NCBI GenBank assembly: GCA_029263035.1
Contig: JAJCYF010000209.1
Span: 1-7,615 of the forward strand
Source of the DNA: Actinomycetes bacterium
GTDB lineage: Bacteria; Actinomycetota; CADDZG01; JAHWKV01
Direction of reading: 5' to 3'
DNA length: 7,615 nt
In this document: in pieces, positions 6,445 through 7,615 of the stretch
Layout: the number at the start of each line of letters is the position of its first letter
Position numbering within the stretch: the first letter of the stretch is position 1
The notes under the pieces: model-generated
The model's input: only the letters and a program-made list of their open reading frames with translations
The model's database searches: none
What the model was told of the DNA's origin: nothing
Translations under genes and position numbers: made by a program

Positions 6445-7615
6445 TTACCGGCCAGCGATCCCTCGTGGGCGCTCTCGATCTTGGCCACCTCCGCCTTGGG
6501 CGCCAGCCGCCAGAAGTGCTCGGACTCGGCATCCCAGTTCTCCAGCAGCGAGTAGGCCTTCTGTGATCCGGTCAGCTCGGCGTGGTCGGCGATCAGCTCC
6601 AGCAGCTCGGCGAGATCTCCACGACGCGGACGGTGAAGGTCGACCAGCTCCGGGTTGACCCGAGCCCGAAGGCGCATCTCCGGGTCCCAGACGTAGGCCT
6701 GCCCGCCGGTCATTCCGGCCCCCATGTTCCAGCCGGTCGGGCCGAGAACGACGACCGTTCCGCCGGTCATGTACTCGCAGGCGTGGTCCCCGGCGCCCTC
6801 GACGACCGCGGTGGCCCCGGAGTTGCGGATGCACAGGCGCTCGCCGCCCCGGCCGGCGACGAACAGCTGCCCGCCGGTGGCGCCGTAGAGCACGGTGTTG
6901 CCGATCAGGTGCGGGTCGCCGGCGTCGTTCTCCGGCGCTTTGATCACGATGCGCCCGCCGCCCATGCCCTTGCCGACGTAGTCGTTTGCCTCGCCGGTCA
7001 GGATGAAGGTCACCCCTTCGCTGAGGAAGGCGCCGAAGCTCTGGCCCGCCTCCCCGTCGAAGCGCGCGGTGGCCTTGCCGGGAGGGGCGTTGAAGCCGTG
7101 CTCGTGGGCAATTCCCCCGCCCAGGCGGGCGCCGATCGTGCGGTCCTTGTTGTGGATGTCGTAGGAGAAATCGACCTCGCCGCCCTTCATCAGGGTCTCG
7201 AAGCAGTCATCGAACACTTTGTCACCCAACTCGGAGGTCGGCTGCTGGATCGGGTGCGATGCCACGAAGTGGCGGGTGCCCTCCTCCTGGAACATCATCG
7301 GGCTGACGTCGAGCATCCGGGCGCGGTCGCTCTTCAGGTCCGCATCCAGAAGGTCCATGCGCCCGATGGCCTCATCCAGCGAGCGCAGCCCCAGGGAAGC
7401 CAGGATCCGGCGGGTCTCCTCCGCCACGAACACCAGGTAGCGGGCCACCTTCTCCGGCGTGCCGGTGAACTTGGCCCTCAGGTCCGTGCGCTGGGTGGCG
7501 ATGCCCACCGGGCAGGTGTCCCGGTGGCAGGCCCGCACCATGATGCAGCCCTCGGCAAGCAGCAGAGAGGTCCCGAAGGAGTATTCGTCGGCGCCCAGCA
7601 GCGCTGCCATGATCA
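6441..7615 (-). CDS. gltB: Glutamate synthase large (alpha) subunit, C-terminal part (5' end outside window)
   Basis: The last 390 residues of the roughly 1500-residue large subunit of NADPH-type glutamate synthase, which converts glutamine and 2-oxoglutarate into two glutamates. The frame stays open to the right edge, so the Met at 7610 is internal. Numbering from that Met: the end of the FMN-binding synthase domain carries GCIMVRACHRDTCPVGIATQ (21-40), with Cys22, Cys28 and Cys33. Their CX5CX4C spacing matches the [3Fe-4S] ligands of Azospirillum GltB (1102, 1108, 1113). The GXGXG right-handed beta-helix domain follows from about 157 to 320 with many G-x2-G-x3-G repeats. A helical C-terminal tail ends at AGK. 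No gltD (small subunit) follows on this strand; the next gene is a thioesterase with a 4-bp overlap. gltD may lie upstream of gltB or elsewhere. No frameshift or stop is seen. Confidence 0.97.
   Translation of the reverse strand, partial: IMAALLGADEYSFGTSLLLAEGCIMVRACHRDTCPVGIATQRTDLRAKFTGTPEKVARYLVFVAEETRRILASLGLRSLDEAIGRMDLLDADLKSDRARMLDVSPMMFQEEGTRHFVASHPIQQPTSELGDKVFDDCFETLMKGGEVDFSYDIHNKDRTIGARLGGGIAHEHGFNAPPGKATARFDGEAGQSFGAFLSEGVTFILTGEANDYVGKGMGGGRIVIKAPENDAGDPHLIGNTVLYGATGGQLFVAGRGGERLCIRNSGATAVVEGAGDHACEYMTGGTVVVLGPTGWNMGAGMTGGQAYVWDPEMRLRARVNPELVDLHRPRRGDLAELLELIADHAELTGSQKAYSLLENWDAESEHFWRLAPKAEVAKIESAHEGSLAGK

Overview
This GC-rich window contains nine protein genes, all on the minus strand and packed tightly. 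Read in the direction of transcription (from base 7615 down to base 1) the order is: 3' part of a glutamate synthase large subunit (gltB), a small hotdog-fold acyl-CoA thioesterase, tatC, tatA, and a branched-chain amino-acid ABC transporter cluster livK-livH-livM-livG-livF. gltB is cut by the right edge and livF by the left edge. The lipoprotein-type binding protein, a tatC/tatA pair without tatB, and the strong GC bias at third codon positions suggest an actinobacterium (Actinomycetota), perhaps from a less-studied deep lineage. That assignment is inference; there is no rRNA or other direct marker in the window.

Right part (about 5200-7615): the C-terminal 390 residues of GltB carry the [3Fe-4S] cysteines and the GXGXG beta-helix domain. 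Its stop overlaps the GTG start of the thioesterase by 4 bp (GTGA), at the place where gltD often lies. A 67-bp gap with a -10-like element directly before the start codon precedes tatC. A 64-bp gap then leads to tatA, which has a strong ribosome binding site. TatA and TatC together form a minimal twin-arginine export system.

Left part (1-4950): livK encodes a lipid-anchored periplasmic-binding-protein-type receptor. A 128-bp gap upstream of its start holds a plausible -10 box, a perfect 12-bp palindrome over the expected transcription start, and a 10-bp sequence repeated at a 29-bp distance. After livK a 12-bp perfect hairpin with a UUCG loop separates it from livH. livH, livM, livG and livF then follow with overlapping ends (4, 1 and 17 bp), as expected for one translationally coupled message. 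The hairpin could let the cell make more receptor than permease. The transporter would import leucine, isoleucine, valine or related compounds. GltB would make glutamate from glutamine and 2-oxoglutarate, so both ends of the window touch nitrogen and amino-acid metabolism.

No intergenic stretch exceeds about 130 bp. I saw no tRNA, rRNA, CRISPR array, insertion sequence or phage gene. I found no convincing undescribed system: this looks like ordinary core chromosome. The points worth a second look are regulatory sites in the gaps and the gene order.
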